64,000 nucleotides of DNA from Bos javanicus (Eukaryota; Chordata; Mammalia; Artiodactyla; Bovidae): assembly GCF_032452875.1 (NCBI RefSeq), contig NC_083897.1:10026854-10090853 (forward strand), in the 5' to 3' direction. Positions 11,191-23,040 of this stretch are shown in pieces (position 1 is the first letter of the stretch; every line of letters starts with the position of its first letter). The translations under genes and the position numbers were made by a program. The notes under the pieces were generated by a model, which saw only the letters and a program-made list of their open reading frames with translations, did no database searches and was not told the origin of the DNA.

Positions 11191-11445
11191 AAAAGTTCTC
11201 TGGGGGTTCCCTAAAAGACTGACTCAAGACACTTGCCTTTGTTTCACCTATCTCAAAATTCTTTGAGGGTAGAAAACTAGCTAAGCAGAGGGCATTCACT
11301 GAACGCAATGAAAGGCAGATAACAATCTGCTGCCACCTGGGGCACAAGATTACACTAGGTGTGAACAACTGACCTTATGAAAACCTAGTAGAAACAGAGA
11401 AAAGAGTTACTTTTAGGAATAAAAGATCTGAAGTGGTCTTGTGTA
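11191..11445. other. Unassigned spacer
   Basis: No feature recognised between the BovB end and the mini-mariner. Confidence 0.5.
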
Positions 11446-11516
11446 TTGAGTTGGCAAAAAAGTTTGTTCAAGGTTTTCTTATGGCAAAACCTGAATGAAA
11501 GTTTTGGCCAATCCAA
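11446..11516. mobile_element. Mini-mariner (MITE-like), 71 bases
   Basis: Imperfect inverted ends (ttgagttggcaaaaaagttt and gttttggccaatccaa) sit almost back to back. The left end has the TA expected for mariner insertion, while the right flank reads TG. The ends belong to a different mariner group from the 37.5 kb copy, whose termini read ggttggtgcaaaagtaatt. There is no coding capacity. Confidence 0.75.
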
Positions 11517-11517
11517 T

Positions 11518-12435
11518 GTAACAGGGAATCCAGAAAGTCAAGTGAACACCCAGCACAGGAAGAATGGTCAGAGAGTCAGAGGTGATCCTAAGCTTTCACC
11601 TTGGGCTGAATTTTAAGCTCATTGTAAGTGGGAAAAGAAGGGTAAGGTAAAATTATAAATGGCATGGCTAAGCCTTGAAAGAGTGCCCCCAAACAGAGGC
11701 ATTCTGCAAAACTGTAAAGTTTTTCTTCTTTTTTCTTTTTTTCCCCTCTCCCTTTCCTTTTGTTTCCTTGCTTTTCTTTACTCTCTGCATTAAGTGAATA
11801 TCTGTCAAATCACTAGCTGACACCTAGCTAAAGGAACCAAGACTTCATACAACAAACACACCAAAAATATAACCTTTAAAATTTTGAAAGGCATTAAATA
11901 AACAAAAACCTAAAACCCATAGCAAGCAACAGTAAACCCTGAAGACAGGATATATCCTGATTTCCAGAGATACCAAGTTATAGTATTTATTTTTATGAGC
12001 TGCCACTTTATTAAAGAATACAATCTGAGGCAAGGAGGGGTGAGGAAAAAGAGGATGAGGCAGATATGTTACTAAGTTGTCTACTGCTTGGGATTAAATC
12101 AACTGATGTCCACAGAGAGTTTGTTGTTACAGTGGCAACTGGATTGGAACAAGCGGTCAAGGGTTCCTAAAACTGGTGAGGTTTAGAGACTCTGAGGTGT
12201 CACAAAGTAAGGATCTGACAGTCTAACATTTGCATCATTAAAGTCCACCAAATCATATTTAAAACTCCAGTTTTCAACAAAAATTATGAGGCATGCAAAG
12301 AAGCATAATACTGTGGAACATTCAAAGGAAAATAAGACATTAACAGAAACATTTCCTGAGAAAGTAGACATTTGACTTACCAGATAAATACTTTAAATCA
12401 ACTGTAAAAATACACAGATAATTTTAGGAATCTGT
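11518..12435. other. No gene recognised; pyrimidine tract near 11717-11775
   Basis: Unassigned DNA with a T/C-rich tract at about 11717-11775. The short minus-strand frames at 11845-12033 and 12183-12371 match no family I know. Confidence 0.45.
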
Positions 12436-13205
12436 GTACAAAGAAATAAAGAAAGTTAGAGCAATGTTTCAACAAATAGAGTAGACCAATAAAGAGATCA
12501 AAACTATGTAAAAAAGAATCAAATATAAACTCTGAAAATTAAAAGTACAATAAGTGAAATGAAAAGTTTCTTACAGGCTTTCAATAGCAGTTTTGAGCAG
12601 CAGAAGAAAGATGCAGTAAATTTGTATATAGGTAAAGCAAAATCACCCTATGTTATGAACACAAAAAGGAAGAAGAAAAACAAACAGAGACTTGGAAATA
12701 AGTGGGATACCACTGAGTTTACCAACATATACATAATGAGGATACCAAAGAAAAGGAGAGAAACAGGCAACAACTTATCAAATTTGATGAGACGAAAATC
12801 TACACGTCCAACAAACTGAATGAATTCCAGGGATGCACACAGAGACATATCAATATCAAACTTTGAAAGCCAAATCAAAGAGAGAACCTTGAAAGGAGAA
12901 ACAAAGAAGTCTTCTGTCAGATATAAGGGAGCCTCAATAAGACTGTCAGCTAAGAAGTGGAGTGTTTGGCACAGTAGAATGGCTGTACAAGAAACGCTCC
13001 AGGAAGTCTTTCAGGCTTAAATGAAAGAACAAAAGAGAGTAACTCAAAGCAATACGAAGAAATAAAGAATATTGGTAAATATAAAGCAGATATTCTTGTA
13101 ATTTTGGTTTGTAGCTTTTCTTTTTGTTGAATGTGACTTAAAAGGTAGGGTCATAAAAGTATAAATTGAAAGTTATGCTAATGGTCACACAGTGTAGAAA
13201 GATGT

Positions 13206-13644
13206 TCAGTCTCTCAGTTGTGTCTGACTCTTTGCAACCCCATGGACTGCAGCATGCCAGGCTTCCCTGTCTTTCACCATCTCCCAGAACTTGCTCAAAC
13301 ACATGTCCATTGAGTCGGTAATGCCATCCAACCATGCCATCCTTGGTCGTCCCCTTGTCATCCCCTTCTCCTCTTGCCTTCAGTCTTTCCCAGCATCAGG
13401 GTCTTTGCCAGTGAGTTGGCTCTTCACGTCAGGTAGCCAAAGTATTGGAGCTTCAGCCTCAGCATCAGTCTCTCCAATGAATATTCAGTATTGATTTCCT
13501 TTAGAATTGACTGGTTTGATCTCCTTGTAGTCCAAGGGACTCTCAAGAGTCTTCTCCAACAACACAGTTCAAAAGCATCGATTCTTCAGTTCTCAGCCTT
13601 CTTTATGGTCCAACTTTCACATCCATACACAACTACTGGAAGGA
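13206..13644 (-). mobile_element. BovB LINE 3' end, antisense, inside the L1M
   Basis: A 439-base BovB 3' end with an exact 13-base target duplication (tgtagaaagatgt at 13193-13205 and 13645-13657). It lacks the usual clear (cagtt)n tail. The CGA codon discussed in the findings is TGA in this copy. Confidence 0.95.
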
Positions 13645-14047
13645 TGTAGAAAGATGTAATTTATGACAATAACAGCATAAGGGAGGTATGAGATAGAATT
13701 TTTGTACGTGAATGAAGTTGTTATTAATTCAAATCTTTTATATAATTTTTAAGATATTAGTTGTAATCCTAGGATATCCACTAGGAAAATAACTAAAATA
13801 TGCAGAAAGTAAAATGAGAAGGGAATCAAAACAGTACACTAGAAGAAAAATCAATTAAACACAAAATAAGATAGTAATAGAAGATTTGAGGAACCAAAAA
13901 TATTTTGCATGTAGAAGATAAATAGGAAAATGACAGAAATAATTCCTTTCTTATTAGTAATTTATTAAATATGTTGATTAAATTTCAAATTAAAAGGTAT
14001 TCATTAGCAGAATGAAGTTTTAAAAATCATCCATCTATATGCTGTCT

Positions 14048-14112
14048 GGGCTTCCGTGGTGGCACAGACAGTAAAGGATCTGCCTGCAATGCAAGAGACC
14101 TGGGTTCGATCC
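14048..14112 (+). mobile_element. Bov-tA SINE, tRNA head only
   Basis: Only the tRNA-Glu-like head is present (gggcttccgtggtggcaca to ggttcgatcc). It is inserted in L1M with a short ctgtct repeat on each side (14042-14047 and 14113-14118). Confidence 0.85.
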
Positions 14113-15785
14113 CTGTCTGTAATATACTTGCTTTAAAATCTAAAAAAAGATGCAAATAACTTGAAAGTAAAAGATTGGAAAAATATATCTCGTGCAACAG
14201 TAACCAAAAGAATTTTGGTGGTGTTCATTCTAATATAAGACAAAATAGACTCTAAGTAAGAATTATTACAAGAGACAAAGAAGGATATTATATATTGACA
14301 AAAGGGTCAATGTATGAACAATATGAACATTTATTAGCATATACACACCAAAGAGCAGAATTCCAAAATATATGAAGCAAACACTGACAGAATTGAATGG
14401 AGAAATACTTCTAGAATAATAGATGGAGATTTCAATTCTCCAATTTTAATAATATAACAACCAGACAGATGATCAGTAAGTAAAGGACTTGAACAGCAGT
14501 ATAAACCAAGTTAGACTTAATAGACATATAGAGAAAACTCCACCCCAAGTGAGTAGAATACATATTCCTCTCAAATACATATGGAATATTCTGAAAGATA
14601 GACCACATGATCAGTCATAAAACAAGTCTCAATACATTATTAAAAATTGAAACCATACTAACAATTTTCTCTGACCACAGTGGAATGAGACTAGAAATTA
14701 ATATCGGAAAGGAAATTGGAAAAAATCACAAATATGTGGAAATTAAACAACACATTGTTAAGCAACCGATAGATCAAAGAAGTCACAAGGGAAATTAATA
14801 GAGACAAATGAAAATGAAAGCACAAAATAACAAAACTTATAGAACATAGCAGAAGCAGTGCTCAGAGGAAAATTTATTGCTGTAAATATCTATATTTATG
14901 CAGAAGAAAAATCTCAATTTAATAACCTAACTTTACATCTTGAGGTACTAGATAAGAAAATAATCAAGACTCACATGGAGATTAACAAAATAGAGAATTA
15001 AAAAAATAGAGACAACCCAAAAGTTGGTTCTTTGATCAACAAAATTGACAAACCTTTTAGCTAAAATTGCTATGAAAAAAGAGAAGACACAAATAATAAA
15101 ATCAGAAATGAAAGTGGGGAGATTACTACCAGTTACTGAAATTTAAAAATATATATATATATGAGAATACTGTGAACAATTGTAAACCAACACATTAGAT
15201 AAACTTTTTTTTAAAAAAAACACCAATTTTCTAAAACATATCCCCCCAAAATGAAGAAGGAACATGTAACAACACATTTAATGAGGCAAGCATTACCCCA
15301 ATGACAAAAGCAGACAAAGTCTTTGTAAGAAAAGAAATCTAAAGACCAATATTCTTTTTGAATATTGATGCAAGAATCCTCAGCAAATACTAGCACATTT
15401 TCACAACCAAATTCATTAGCATGTTAATATTATAAAAATTAAGAATCTACACCATGATCAAGTAAGATTTATCTAGGAATACAAGTATGTGTCAACATAA
15501 AAAAAATCAGTCCGTGTAATCCATGTATTAATAAAATGAAGAAAAGCAACAACATAATCATCTTAATTGATGACGAAAAAGGTCCACTATTTAATAACAT
15601 TCAAAATTGTTCTGTGACAAAAGCATTCAGCAAACTAGGAATAGAAGAAAAATTCCCAACCTGACAAAATGCATATATGATAAACCCACAGCTAACATAA
15701 TATCCATGGTTTATGAAGCTTTTCCCTTAGATCTTGAATAAGACAAAGATATGAACTCCTATCACTGAGCCAAATAGTGTATAAT

Positions 15786-15945
15786 AATAGCCTTACCTTC
15801 TTTTTGAACAACTTTAAGAATATCCTGGAAGATAAACATCACATCATTTCTCCATTTGCTAAACTGTCTGCCTACCCGTCTACCAAAATCCTTCAACAGA
15901 AACTTTAAGTCCCTGTCATAACTCAAGAATGATCCATCTCATCAG
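15786..15945. other. Unassigned spacer
   Basis: Short unrecognised stretch between the L1M and the next BovB. It contains the left target duplication of that BovB (15932-15945). Confidence 0.6.
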
Positions 15946-17072
15946 ATCAGATCAGATCAGTCGCTCAGTCGTGTCCGATTCTTTGAGACCCCATGAATCG
16001 CAGCACACCAGGCCTCCCTGTCCATCACCAACTCCCGGAGTTCACTCAGACTCACGTCCATCGAGTCAGTGATGCCATCCAGCCATCTCATCCTCTGTCG
16101 TCCTCTTCTCCTCCTGCCCCCAATCCCTCCCAGCATCAGAGTCTTTTCCAATGAGTCAACTCTTCGCATGAGGTGGCCAAAATACTGGAGTTTCAGCTTT
16201 AGCATCATTCCTTCCAAAGAAATCCCAGGGCTGATCTCCTTCAGAATGGACTGTTTGGATCTCCTTGTAGTCCAAGGGACTCTCAAGAGTCTTCTCCAAC
16301 ACCACAGTTCAAAAGCATCAATTCTTCGGCACTCAGCCTTCTTCACAGTCCAACTCATATCCATACATGACCACAGGAAAAACCATAGCCTTGACTAGAC
16401 GAACCTTTGTTGGCAAAGTAATGTCTCTGCTTTTCAATATGCTATCTAGGTTGGTCATAACTTTCCTTCCAAGGAGTAAGCGTCTTTTAATTTCATGGCT
16501 GCAGTCACCATCTGCAGTGATTTTGGAGTCCCCCCAAAAAAAGTCTGACAGTTTCTACTGTTTCCCCATCTATTTCCCATGAAGTGATGGGACTGGATGC
16601 CATGATCTTCGTTTTCTGAATGTTGAGCTTTAAGCCAACTTTTTCACTCTCCACTTTCACTTTCCTCAAGAGGCTTTTGAGTTCCTCTTCACTTTCTGCC
16701 ATAAGGGTGGTGTCATCTGCATATCTGAGGTTATTGATATTTCTCCCGGCAATCTTGATTCCAGCTTGTGTTTCTTCCAGTCCAGCATTTCTCATGATGT
16801 ACTCTGCATATAAGTTAAATAAGCAGGGTGACAATATACAGCCTTGATGTACTCCTTTTCCCATTTGGAACCAGTCTGTTGTTCCATGTCCAGTTCTAAC
16901 TGTTGCTTCCTGACCTGCATACAAATTTCTCAAGAGGCATGTCAGATGGTCTGGTATTCCCACCTCTTTCAGAATTTTCCACAGTTTCTTGTGATCCACA
17001 CAGTCAAAGGCTTTGGCATAGTCAATAAAGCAGAAATAGATGTTTTTCTGGAACTCTCTTGTTTTTTCCATC
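15946..17072 (-). mobile_element. BovB LINE, antisense, 5'-truncated, 1.13 kb
   Basis: The element starts with a (gatca)n tail rather than the common (gttca)n tail and extends back into the reverse transcriptase. A 14-base duplication with one mismatch flanks it (atccatctcatcag at 15932-15945, atccagctcatcag at 17073-17086). The coding relic is described separately. Confidence 0.95.
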
Positions 17073-17104
17073 ATCCAGCTCATCAGTTTATTTATTAATT
17101 CCAT
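15957..17104 (-). pseudogene. BovB reverse transcriptase and C-terminal domain, frameshifted relic
   Basis: The upstream frame (17104-16505, 199 aa) carries RT motif A (FIDYAKAFD, both aspartates at residues 28 and 34), motif B (GVHQGCILSPCLFNLY, about 84-99) and motif C (RYADDTTLMAE, aspartates 130-131). The KVGLKLNIQKTKIM block follows. The frame shifts near residue 185, where an LGSKITADGD-like segment is expected. A second frame (16364-15957, 135 aa) continues with the C-terminal domain (AFELWCWRRLLRVPW, GRRRRGRQRMRWLDGIT). The first residues of the upstream frame come from flanking DNA, so its ATG is not a native start. No endonuclease domain is present. Confidence 0.9.
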
Positions 17105-18880
17105 TGTTTCCTGAACACTTTCTTCCTGGAGTCCTCTGTATTCCTGTTTTAGTAAGGACTATTGGTTTTCTCAGACTCTTGCATAGGTCTTGGGTCTTCA
17201 TGGTTGAGCTGAAAATCATCTTCATTGCTCTAGAGGGACTATGCAATTTGTAGTTGCCCAATATCTTTTGACAAACCCCTTTCTGTTTTAGTAGTTGGGT
17301 AAAGTTGCCTTTCACACACAGAAATTTAAATAAATTTTCAGTATCCCTTTTTTTTTTTTTTTAACTGAGTGTAGTCATATGACTAGCTTCTATCAAGATG
17401 TGCCTGAGCGATATACAGAAAGATCTGAAGTTGTGTGGCTCTCTCAATAAGCAGAGACATTCTGAACATGAGCATATTGCTTAAATTTGGCAGCATGGGC
17501 CAACCTAGCAGAGATAAATTGTGAGAAACTATTATTTCCATCCATTTGCCACCAAGCTATTTCCTCTGGTGAATAGCTCATTCTTTAAGGACTTCTCTCT
17601 ACTAAAGATGATGCTCCTACTGCATCCTGTCACACTCATTTTTACATGTTTTTCTTCATTCAAACTACAGAGGTCACTTTTCCCTCCTTTCCTGCTGTGA
17701 AATATGTATTCTTTTTTGGCAAGTATTTCCAGGTCTACAAACCAAAAAAAAAATTTTTTCAGAAGGGCTACCCTTTGTTGAGTGAAAAAGTAAGAGTCCC
17801 ACAGCCTTGATAGGGTGTTTTAGCTTCATGTCTCACACATCTCACTTAATGTATTACGTGCTTCAGAAATATTATTACTGTTTACAGTTACCCTTCAACT
17901 GTGTCTCCACAGCTTTTTCTGTGCTTTGCATTGCTTTTCTCACAAAATATTCAACTTTTTTCTGTCAATTATTTCTAGGGAATTTTTCTCTAAGTTGAGG
18001 ATTTAGGAAATGTGTGTCAAAATGCTGTGGGATTTTGAGTAGTCATTGTTTTTCGAGTTTGGAAACTCTTCATGCCATAGGAAGGACAAAAAGAATAATC
18101 TGTAACAAGCCATCCTGACTAAAATCATTCATAGAAAAGAAGGTCAGGGACAGTTTGTTTCAGAAAGGTACTCAATTCTATATACCCCATTCCTCAACCA
18201 TACATTCTGCGTTTGCTAGACCTTAGTTAAAACTAAAACTCAGTCCCATTAAAGGCAAGGGTATTATTATCATTAGAGAAATCTTTCGCAGTTATAATTA
18301 TGAGGGTCTTTGACCCTTCACGTTAGAATATACTTTGTATATAAAGTGACAGCCTAATTTGGCTAGAGCAAGTCTCTGTGTAAGCTAATTACATGTGGTA
18401 ATTTTGCTTGAAAGGAGACCGACTTGAAAGTGAATCCAATTTAACGGTGAGGAGATTGTTATAAGAAACATTTCATTGTGGGTTTGGAAGTCCCTTAAAG
18501 TGCTAATTTTTCACTTGAATAACCATATTGCCATAGCGAGGATTTTTCAAATTACTTAATATTTGTGAGGTATTATTTAAACTAAGAAAAAATAAAGACA
18601 AATAGTGAGGATTGTTTTTTAAATTTTATGGGGACAATTTAGGATTCTAATTATTATTCACATATTAAAATTAGCTTCTATTTCCCTCTTCCCACTTATT
18701 CTTAAGAAATGGTGAGCCATCTTGCTCTCTTAAAGGACAAATCCAATTTCTTAATTACATATTTAACTCAGAAGAAGCATAGTTTGTCCATTTTCTCAAT
18801 CTTTCTGAGTTTTGCTTTTTAAAAATATAGTCTCCTCTCTCAGGCATTTTAATAATCACTTTTCAGAAAATCATTTCATG
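17087..18880. other. No gene recognised
   Basis: About 1.8 kb without recognisable genes or young repeats. A T run lies at 17348-17363. Frames at 17059-17315 partly overlap the BovB edge and are not supported as genes. Confidence 0.5.
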
Positions 18881-18889
18881 CAGCTAACA

Positions 18890-19060
18890 GCTATTGTATG
18901 GTGAACTGAAATATGGCAACGGCAAGAAGAAAGGGCAGAAGAAATGCTATAAGGAGGACTGTGAGCATGGCTCTAAACACTTATCTGGCTGTGGATGGCT
19001 AGGCAGAGGAGCTCTTTGGAGCACAGTAATTAAGATCAGGACCTTTTTTTTTTTTTTCCA
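18890..19060 (+). pseudogene. Possible ancient RTE-type retrotransposon C-terminal relic
   Basis: The plus-strand frame starting at 18894 begins with MYGELKYGNGKKKGQKKCYK. This resembles the C-terminal motif of RTE-like retrotransposon proteins in animals (YGEL, then a lysine-rich GGQKKRYKD-type block), and LWSTVIK follows in the expected order. The resemblance is to the general family, remembered rather than searched. It differs clearly from the C-terminus of BovB in this window, so an older element such as MamRTE is the likelier source. The frame continues to 19208 without a convincing zinc-binding motif. Confidence 0.35.
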
Positions 19061-19209
19061 GCAGAGACTTTCATATAAGTCCAAGTCAAACCCGATACAA
19101 ACCCTGCAAAAGGCAGCTACAGGTTTGCATTATACTTTACACAATATTGGGGTTTGTATAAGGTTAAAAGCTGGCAGGAATGCTTCAAACCCCAGCAGGA
19201 CACCCTGAT

Positions 19210-20345
19210 CTATACCACCAAGTATACCACCTGTCCTAAAATTCTCTTTCCTTTCAAGTTACCTCAATTCTTAGAATCACTGTCACAAGTTATTCCAAAG
19301 GATTAAAGCCCAAGGCTTCCAGAAACCCCCTGTAAAATTGCAAATCTTCTCTGGGAATGTGGAGTGGGTGCTGTAGTGATCTGTTCAACTCTCCCCTTCA
19401 GAAAGAGGCAGTAAAGACCCCAGCTATTTGGAGAGTTGGTGACTAATGTCTCTTACTTTAATCTTTTTCTATGAATTGACCTCAGCAAAAGATAGCTGTC
19501 TCCCTGAAAGCCTTATCTCTTCCATGGGGTCAGTTCACATGCAGCGACTTTTCAAAAAATGGAGTATAAACAACTGACCTTGTCTCATGGCCAAAGAACT
19601 CTGAAGGGCCATTCCAGCACTAGAGCTCCCGATAGGAAGAGTGGAGGCCACTGGTGCAGCTGCCTCTCAGTTCCACTTCTCCCTCTGCTCAGTCCACTGT
19701 TGTTACCCAATAAAACTCCAGCAAGCAACTGTGAAAGCCCCAGAATCTCTTTCCTGAGGAACCTAACATAAAAGAATTGAAATTAGGAAGTTTCCGGGGA
19801 ACGAACTCTAAAATGTGATGGATAATTGACAGTAGATAAATAACTGACACCCCATGACATATGGTTGTTGAACAACACAAACTTTTCAAAGGTGATAAAC
19901 TGGGATGAAATGCTAAAGGAAGGGAATGCCCTGGAAGGCATGACACCCAAGGTATTTGAGAGTTTGCAGGGAGAGTGGTGAGAGAGAATAATTATAAGAG
20001 CTTTTCAACATGATGGCTGTGCTACGGGTCATCTATGTACTGGACAAAGACAATGAAAGAATGATTCATAAGCAATATAAGGTGAAGTATGAAAGCCAGA
20101 GAATTTCCTTGGCAGCATATAAAGAGGCTCTCATCTCCTCAACCTGGCACGAAGTAAATAGGGAGAATGAGACCCAGTACTTATTTATAAAAGTATCAGC
20201 ACTCCAGAAGGTTGAATTCTCATCCCAGGTAGGTCTGATATGCCAAAGTCAGGGTCCTGATTGAGAAATGTTGCATTTTCAAGACTTGGGATGAGTACAT
20301 CAGTGCACTTGAAAACCGTGCATCTCAGTATCACCTTGAACTCTC
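19210..20345. other. Unassigned; LTR-like block at about 19480-19770
   Basis: No gene is supported. The stretch 19480-19770 ends in acccaataaaactccagcaa, a polyadenylation-like signal, followed by gagaatc-type text as in ERV3-class LTRs. The 84-residue frame at 20010-20264 matches nothing I recognise. It may belong to the same old ERV-like unit as 22580-23040. Confidence 0.3.
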
Positions 20346-20621
20346 TCAGTCCATTTCAGTTGCTCAGTCGTGTCTGACTCTTTGCAGCCCCATGGACTGC
20401 AGCACGCCAGGCTTCCCTGTCCATCACCAACTCCCAGAGCGTGCTCAAACTCATGTCCATTCATGCCACCCACCCATCTCATCCTCTGTCGTCCCCTTCT
20501 CCTCCCACCTTCAATCTTTCCCAGCATCAGGGTCTGTTGCAATGAGTCAGTTCTTTACATCAGGTGGCCAAACTATTGGAGCTTCAGCATCAGTCCTTCC
20601 AATGAATACTTAGGACTGATT
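20346..20621 (-). mobile_element. BovB LINE 3' end, antisense, 5'-truncated
   Basis: A 276-base BovB end with the C-terminal coding part (GRRRRGRQRMRW on the minus strand). A short internal deletion near 20460 removes the gagtcagtgatgcc stretch present in other copies. Confidence 0.9.
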
Positions 20622-20645
20622 TTTGTAGATCTATATAGGATTGAA

Positions 20646-20862
20646 GTCTTCCCTGGTGGTGCAGAGGGTAAAGCATCTGCCTGCAAGACAGGAGACCTGG
20701 GTTCAATCCCTGGGTTAGGAAGATCCTCTGGAGAAGGAAATGGCAACCCACTCTAGTACTCTTGCCTGGAAAATCCCTTGGACAGAGGAGCCTGGTAGGC
20801 TATAGTCCATGGGTTGTAAACAGTCAGACACGACTGAGTGACTTCACTTTCTTTAACTTTTC
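20646..20862 (+). mobile_element. Bov-tA SINE, sense
   Basis: A complete 217-base copy: tRNA-Glu head (cttccctggtggtgcagagg, ggttcaatccctgg) and Bov-A body. An exact 13-base duplication (atataggattgaa) lies at 20633-20645 and 20863-20875. Confidence 0.95.
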
Positions 20863-20875
20863 ATATAGGATTGAA

Positions 20876-21633
20876 CCCTATATATAGCCTGCTTTTTCAT
20901 GTTAAAGGCAGCCCCCTTGCTTAGAGACAACTAAGAGGACCATCCCTCCAAAGGTAATACCTTGTCCCTTCAGAATCTGCCTCCATGCCTCCTGGATAAC
21001 AAGCTATTAGTTAGAATCAAGTTAGAATCAAATATAAAAGGAGTTCTAGGCATCCTAAAATAAAAGGGTTTATATATTGAAATTACCTCAGGATCTAGCC
21101 AACATGTTATGTACCAGAATGAACTCAGAATATATTAATGAGGCTGGATCCTAAGGGTATTGAATCAAATGTGAAAATATAAAATTAGATAAGGAAGAGT
21201 ATCAGAATAAGGTCACTCTCTTGTAATACAAGGTTTAATTACAAGGACCATAGGTAACGGTGCTAACACACTGTTAGGTGGCCCTCGTAGGCTTTGAAAA
21301 AGTGATAGCTCTCACAAAGTGAAGTAGACATGCCAGGACTTACTGGAAAACATTGGAAGAAAGAAGCAAAGGCTCAGAGAAGTGAGCATGCTGATATGGA
21401 TAGTCTGTGTATGTCCAGGTAGCTGTTTTCTGTAGAAAGTCCTAGGAGACACTCAACTGACCAAAGTGGTAAGGAATGCGCTGGTACTGTGGCACAAGTG
21501 TTGTTGAGATGCTCAGACAAGACTATCCTCTGAATTCCTGGGCTCAGAGTAGGAGATACTATTACAGAACTGACCTTGATATCAATGGATGTGATAGAAT
21601 CCCCAAAAAACAGATGCCAAGTAGTGGTGTATA
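20876..21633. other. Unassigned, possibly old ERV-like internal DNA
   Basis: No young repeat or intact frame. By position it could be the gag-side part of the ERVL-like relic at 22580-23040, but I see no diagnostic motif. Confidence 0.3.
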
Positions 21634-21840
21634 GGGGCTTACCAGGTGGCCCAGTGGTAAAGAATCCGCCTGCCAATGCAGAAGACCCAAGAGATGTAGT
21701 TTGATCCTTGGGTCAGGAAGATCTGCTGGAGAAGGAAATGGCAACCCACTCCAGTATTCTTGCCTGGGAAATCCCATGGACAGAGGAGCCTGGTGGGCTA
21801 CAGTCCATAGAGTCACAAAGGGTCAGACATGACTGAGCAC
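21634..21840 (+). mobile_element. Bov-tA SINE, sense
   Basis: The tRNA-Glu head (gggcttaccaggtggcccag) is followed by a Bov-A body (ggcaacccactccagtattc) and a gactgagcacac tail. Confidence 0.92.
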
Positions 21841-21947
21841 ACTGTGTGCAACTAGCGTATAATCATCAGAAGCAAGGTAGGCATGATACTGTAATAAGAG
21901 GCAGGGTCAAAATGGTAGCCTGTAGCACCTGAACTGCAGAGAGCTAT

Positions 21948-22408
21948 CAGTTCAGTTCAATTCAGTCGCTCAGTCATGTCCAACTCTTTGCGACCCCATG
22001 AATCGCAGCACGCCAGGCCTCCCTGTCCATCACCAACTCCCAGAGTTCACTCAAACTCACATCCATCGAGCCAGTGATGCCATCCAGCCATCTCATTCTC
22101 TGTCGTCCCCTTCTCCTCCTGCCCCCAATCCCTCCCAGCACCAGAGTCTTTTCCAATGAGTCAACTCTTCGCATGAGGTGGCCAAAGTTCTGGAGTTTCA
22201 GCTTAAGCATCATTCCTTCCAAAGAAAACCCAGGGTTGATCTCCTTCTGAATGGACTGGTTGGATCTCCTTGCAGTCCAAGGGACTCTCAAGAGTCTTCT
22301 CCAACACCACAGTTCAAAAGCATCAATTCTTTGGTGCTCAGCTTTCTTCACAGTCCATCTCTCACATCCATACATGACCACTGGAAAAACCATAGCCTTG
22401 ACTAGACT
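21948..22408 (-). mobile_element. BovB LINE 3' end, antisense, 5'-truncated
   Basis: A 461-base BovB end with a (cagtt)n tail. Read on the minus strand from about 22400 to 21974, the C-terminal domain frame is open (KAMVFPVVMYGCERWTVKKA, then the GRRRRGRQRMRW block). The start of the longer frame reaching 22492 is host DNA. Confidence 0.93.
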
Positions 22409-22579
22409 ATAGATATGGTTAATAAAATACAGTATGCCCAGAAGCAACCTAAATGGGCAATCAAAAGGGGGATTATCCAATCTATACACCACAAAATAAT
22501 CGAGTATGGTTGATTATGAGCTGAGGCCAGCTGCTTCAATAAAAAATCTTGGTCCTAGTTTTGGAAAGTAAGCCGATTC

Positions 22580-23040
22580 TCATGCCAATCCCCATTAATA
22601 GAAGGGGATGCTGGGTCTCCATTAAGAAGAACTCTGAAACATGACAAGTCTGTCTAGTATTGATTCCCCAGTCCTTCTCCAAAGGGACCTTTGACCATTT
22701 GCTTGTGTAGCTGTACATTGGGAAAAAGGACTATTTAACATTTCAAGGACTGTTGGACCCAGAATATGGGTTGACACTGGTACCCAAAGATCCCTGTCTA
22801 GGTAGGGGGCATATGAGGGACAGATAAATAAAATTTCCTCCTATACCTAAGTCATGCATTGTGTGTCTAGTGGATACACAGACTTGCCTGGTGGTCATAT
22901 TCTGATCCCCAAATGTATATTTACACTTGAAATACTTTAGAGTTGCATTGACATACTTTACCCTTGCATTGGTTCCTTGCTCTGTGACATATGGGCTGCT
23001 CTAACTCTGATATCCATGCTTCTGCAGCTGTTAAGTTTCA
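22580..23040 (+). pseudogene. Possible ancient ERVL-type internal fragment (protease region)
   Basis: Scattered blocks (gtgtagctgtacattgggaa, gactgttggaccc, gttgacactggtaccc, gcattggttccttg) occur in the order I associate with the protease region of mammalian ERVL elements. The reading frame is destroyed by stops and indels, so no product is possible. The assignment rests on remembered family resemblance. Confidence 0.4.

Larger units (their letters stand above)
12436..15785 (+). mobile_element. Ancient L1M, sense: ORF1 end, inter-ORF, ORF2 endonuclease and start of RT
   Basis: About 2.8 kb of diverged L1M remains after subtracting inserts. 12436-13020 follows the ORF1 region (accaacatatacataatgag, caagaaacgctccaggaagt). 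13650-14800 follows the ORF2 endonuclease (gacaaaatagactctaagta, tggaaattaaacaacacatt). 14800-15785 follows the start of the reverse transcriptase (caaaattgacaaaccttt, gtcaacataa, gcattcagcaaactaggaat). It stops before the catalytic YADD region. Many stops and indels are present. A BovB (13206-13644) and a SINE head (14048-14112) interrupt it. Confidence 0.8.

Noticed and set aside
15146..15162. (AT)n run as an origin or regulatory element
   Set aside because: A simple dinucleotide run inside a decayed L1M, with no further signal.
20010..20264. 84-residue plus-strand frame starting MMAVLRVIYVLDKD
   Set aside because: Short, with no recognised motif and no sign of splice sites or neighbouring exons. 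It may be chance or old ERV-like sequence.
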